This document shows, piece by piece, positions 6,890-8,493 of a DNA stretch of 8,493 bases. Origin of the DNA: Sphingobacteriaceae bacterium (GTDB taxonomy: Bacteria; Bacteroidota; Bacteroidia; Sphingobacteriales; Sphingobacteriaceae). A model generated the notes under the pieces. That model did no database searches, was not told where the DNA came from, and was given only the letters and a program-made list of their open reading frames with translations. Positions within the stretch are counted from its first letter, which is position 1. Each line of letters begins with the position of its first letter. Location: assembly GCA_947458775.1 (NCBI GenBank), contig CANGZX010000020.1, positions 1 through 8,493 on the forward strand. The letters are read 5' to 3'. The translations under genes were made by a program, and so were the position numbers.

Positions 6890-7972
6890 ATGAAGAATTA
6901 CTATGTTTTAATTATGGCTGGTGGTGTAGGCAGCCGATTTTGGCCTATCAGCAGAACCGCTCATCCAAAACAATTTATAGACATTTTAGGCACCGGAAAA
7001 ACGCTAATTCAAAGCACTTACGATCGTTTTGCAAAGTTTATTCCGCAAGAAAATATTTTCGTAGCCACCAACGACCAATACCTAGATTTAGTAAAAGAGC
7101 AATTACCGGGCATTACAGCTAAACAGGTAATTACCGAACCGGTAATGCGCAATACCGCTCCGTGTATTGCTTATGCCATGTATAAAATACGCCAAATTAA
7201 CCCAGATGCGGCGGTAGTAGTTGCTCCCTCTGACCATTTAATACTCGAGGAAGATGTGTTTAAAGAAGTTATTATCAATTCTTTACATACCGCAAGTACC
7301 GAAGATTGTTTAATTACCTTGGGCATTAAACCTTCTAGACCCGATACGGGCTATGGCTATATTCAATACACCACCAAAGCGCTCAATGAGAGTTTCTTTA
7401 AGGTAAAAACGTTTACCGAAAAACCCGATTTAGAGATTGCCAAATCATTTATTCAAAGTGGCGATTTTTTATGGAATGCGGGTATTTTCGTTTGGTCGGT
7501 TAAAAACATACTGCATGCCTTTGCTTTGCACTTACCGGAAATGAACCAAATTTTTAAAGAAGGCATGGGAGCATACAATGGTCCGAAAGAGCGTGAATTT
7601 ATACAAACGGCCTATTACCAATGCACCAATATTTCTATTGATTATGGAATAATGGAGAAAGCGGATAATGTATTCGTTACTCCTGCTGCCTTTGGCTGGT
7701 CCGATTTAGGTACATGGGCATCGGTTTATGAATTATCTGAGAAGGATTATGTGGGAAATGCCGTAGTGCCCGAAAAAAGCGTTATGATGTATGATTCTTC
7801 AAACTGTATGGTGCACGTACCCAAAAATAAATTGGTGGTTTTACAGGGCTTACATGACTTTATTGTGGTTGAACAAAATAACATGCTACTCATTTGCCCA
7901 AGAGATGAAGAGCAAAGTGTAAAGAAAATAGTAGCAGATGTTAAAGAGCGTTTTGGGCCAGACTTTATTTAG
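6890..7972 (+). CDS. manC: Mannose-1-phosphate guanylyltransferase (GDP-mannose pyrophosphorylase)
   Basis: The enzyme makes GDP-mannose from mannose-1-phosphate and GTP. This is the donor for mannose and, through further enzymes, for GDP-fucose and related sugars of surface glycans. Seen in the 360-aa product: the nucleotidyltransferase loop GGVGSRFWPISR (11-22), the conserved Lys27 in HPKQF, APSDH (112-116), TGYGYIQ (153-159), FTEKP (175-179), WNAGIFVW (195-202), SIDYGIMEK (249-257) and WSDLGTW (270-276). The C-terminal cupin-like phosphomannose isomerase domain of the bifunctional, roughly 480-aa ManC/AlgA proteins is absent, so this is the single-activity form. Mannose-6-phosphate isomerase must come from elsewhere. 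The gene follows kdsD by 9 bases. Its last 8 bases overlap the 3' end of the oppositely oriented rlmB. The symbol manC follows family usage, and mannose over another hexose-1-phosphate is inferred from the motifs. Confidence 0.93.
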   Translation: MKNYYVLIMAGGVGSRFWPISRTAHPKQFIDILGTGKTLIQSTYDRFAKFIPQENIFVATNDQYLDLVKEQLPGITAKQVITEPVMRNTAPCIAYAMYKIRQINPDAAVVVAPSDHLILEEDVFKEVIINSLHTASTEDCLITLGIKPSRPDTGYGYIQYTTKALNESFFKVKTFTEKPDLEIAKSFIQSGDFLWNAGIFVWSVKNILHAFALHLPEMNQIFKEGMGAYNGPKEREFIQTAYYQCTNISIDYGIMEKADNVFVTPAAFGWSDLGTWASVYELSEKDYVGNAVVPEKSVMMYDSSNCMVHVPKNKLVVLQGLHDFIVVEQNNMLLICPRDEEQSVKKIVADVKERFGPDFI

Positions 7973-8493
7973 CTTGAATACGCTGGCGAACAGCTTCGTA
8001 TAAAATTACCCCTGCCGAAACGGATACATTTAATGATTCTATTTCTCCAAATAGGGGAATTTTAGCCAAATGATCTGAAATTCGAATCAATTCATCTGAA
8101 ATTCCATCATCTTCGGATCCCATAATAATAGCCGTTGGAGCCGTATAATCTGGCGTATACAAGAACTCCTCTGTTTTTTCGGTACAAGCCACCAATTGCA
8201 AGCCCGAGGCTTGTAAGAAACGAGCCACCTTTTGCAAATTATCGTGTCGGCAAACTGGTAGGGTATACAAGGCCCCTGCCGAGGTTTTAATTGTATCTGG
8301 ATTAATTTGTGCTGAACCTTTGGTTGGAACAACGATCGCATGCACACCCGAACAAGCAGCCGTACGGGCTATGGCACCCATATTTCGCACATCGGTAATA
8401 CCATCTAACACCAAAATAAGCGGCGTTTCACCTTTTTCATAAATGGCTGGAATAATATCTTCTATTTGGTGATACGTAATTGGCGATATAAAA
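7965..8493 (-). CDS. rlmB: 23S rRNA 2'-O-ribose methyltransferase RlmB (SpoU/TrmH family), truncated by the right window edge
   Basis: RlmB methylates the 2'-OH of G2251 (E. coli numbering) in the peptidyl-transferase P loop of 23S rRNA using SAM. The frame stays open from the stop at 7965-7967 to the window edge, giving 175 residues. It begins ISPITYHQIEDIIPAIYEKG, which is the linker and start of the catalytic domain, so roughly 70 residues of the N-terminal L30e-like RNA-binding domain lie outside. The TTG at 8414 is internal. All three SPOUT motifs are visible: motif 1 DGITDVRNMGAIARTA, with the conserved Asn and Arg; motif 2 IMGSEDDGIS; and motif 3 IPLFGEIESLNVSVSAG. These build the C-terminal trefoil knot that binds SAM. 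Membership of the TrmH/RlmB group is secure. The exact rRNA site is inferred from overall similarity to RlmB. The gene converges on manC with an 8-base overlap, and no terminator hairpin separates them. Confidence 0.92.
   Translation of the reverse strand, partial: FISPITYHQIEDIIPAIYEKGETPLILVLDGITDVRNMGAIARTAACSGVHAIVVPTKGSAQINPDTIKTSAGALYTLPVCRHDNLQKVARFLQASGLQLVACTEKTEEFLYTPDYTAPTAIIMGSEDDGISDELIRISDHLAKIPLFGEIESLNVSVSAGVILYEAVRQRIQAK

Noticed and set aside
6940..7122. Second plus-strand frame inside manC
   Set aside because: It overlaps the conserved N-terminal catalytic region of manC in another frame and has no coding signature of its own.
8087..8347. Second minus-strand frame inside rlmB
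   Set aside because: It is a shifted reading of conserved rlmB sequence. The rlmB frame carries all three SPOUT motifs.
1..8493. An undescribed system such as defence, mobile element, CRISPR or biosynthetic cluster
   Set aside because: Every substantial coding stretch is assigned, eight of nine to well-known housekeeping or envelope families. I saw no direct repeats, inverted-repeat ends, tRNA genes or transposase motifs.

Overview
The window is a stretch of ordinary chromosome from a member of the Bacteroidota. This assignment rests on protein and signal style, not on a database search. KdsA, QueE, RlmB and RecQ have wording I associate with that phylum (for example KGSYRKANRS in KdsA and QTHKYLNIP at the end of QueE). 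Start sites lack convincing Shine-Dalgarno sequences and sit behind A/T-rich leaders. The one good promoter element has the Bacteroidota TAnnTTTG form, and the DNA is AT-rich. The order within the phylum cannot be fixed from this sequence.

Layout, left to right. Positions 1-2742 hold a tightly packed plus-strand cluster: the 3' part of lepA (elongation factor 4), folD (one-carbon/folate metabolism), queE (7-deazaguanine/queuosine precursor synthesis) and a small two-helix membrane protein resembling the DUF6526 family. Gaps between these genes are 2, 2 and 9 bases. A perfect 10-bp hairpin with A and T tracts on both sides (2761-2796) then serves as a shared terminator for this cluster and for the minus-strand pair that runs towards it. 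That pair is recQ followed by kdsA, whose stop and start codons abut with no spacer. A divergent intergenic region of about 100 bases (5816-5914) separates recQ from the plus-strand pair kdsD-manC. It carries a perfect TAnnTTTG element pointing towards kdsD. manC ends in an 8-base tail-to-tail overlap with a minus-strand rlmB that runs off the right edge.

Functionally, kdsD (arabinose-5-phosphate isomerase) and kdsA (Kdo-8-phosphate synthase) catalyse the first two steps of Kdo synthesis for lipopolysaccharide. manC supplies GDP-mannose for surface glycans. The envelope-sugar genes therefore flank recQ on both sides. LepA and RlmB act on the ribosome, QueE feeds tRNA modification, and FolD feeds one-carbon metabolism.

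I found no mobile element, CRISPR array, RNA gene, defence system or unexplained coding region, and I do not think the window contains an undescribed system. The points worth a second look are modest: the metal-type active site of KdsA, the extra C-terminal domain of RecQ, the TTG start of kdsD, the manC/rlmB overlap, and the uncharacterised membrane gene after queE.
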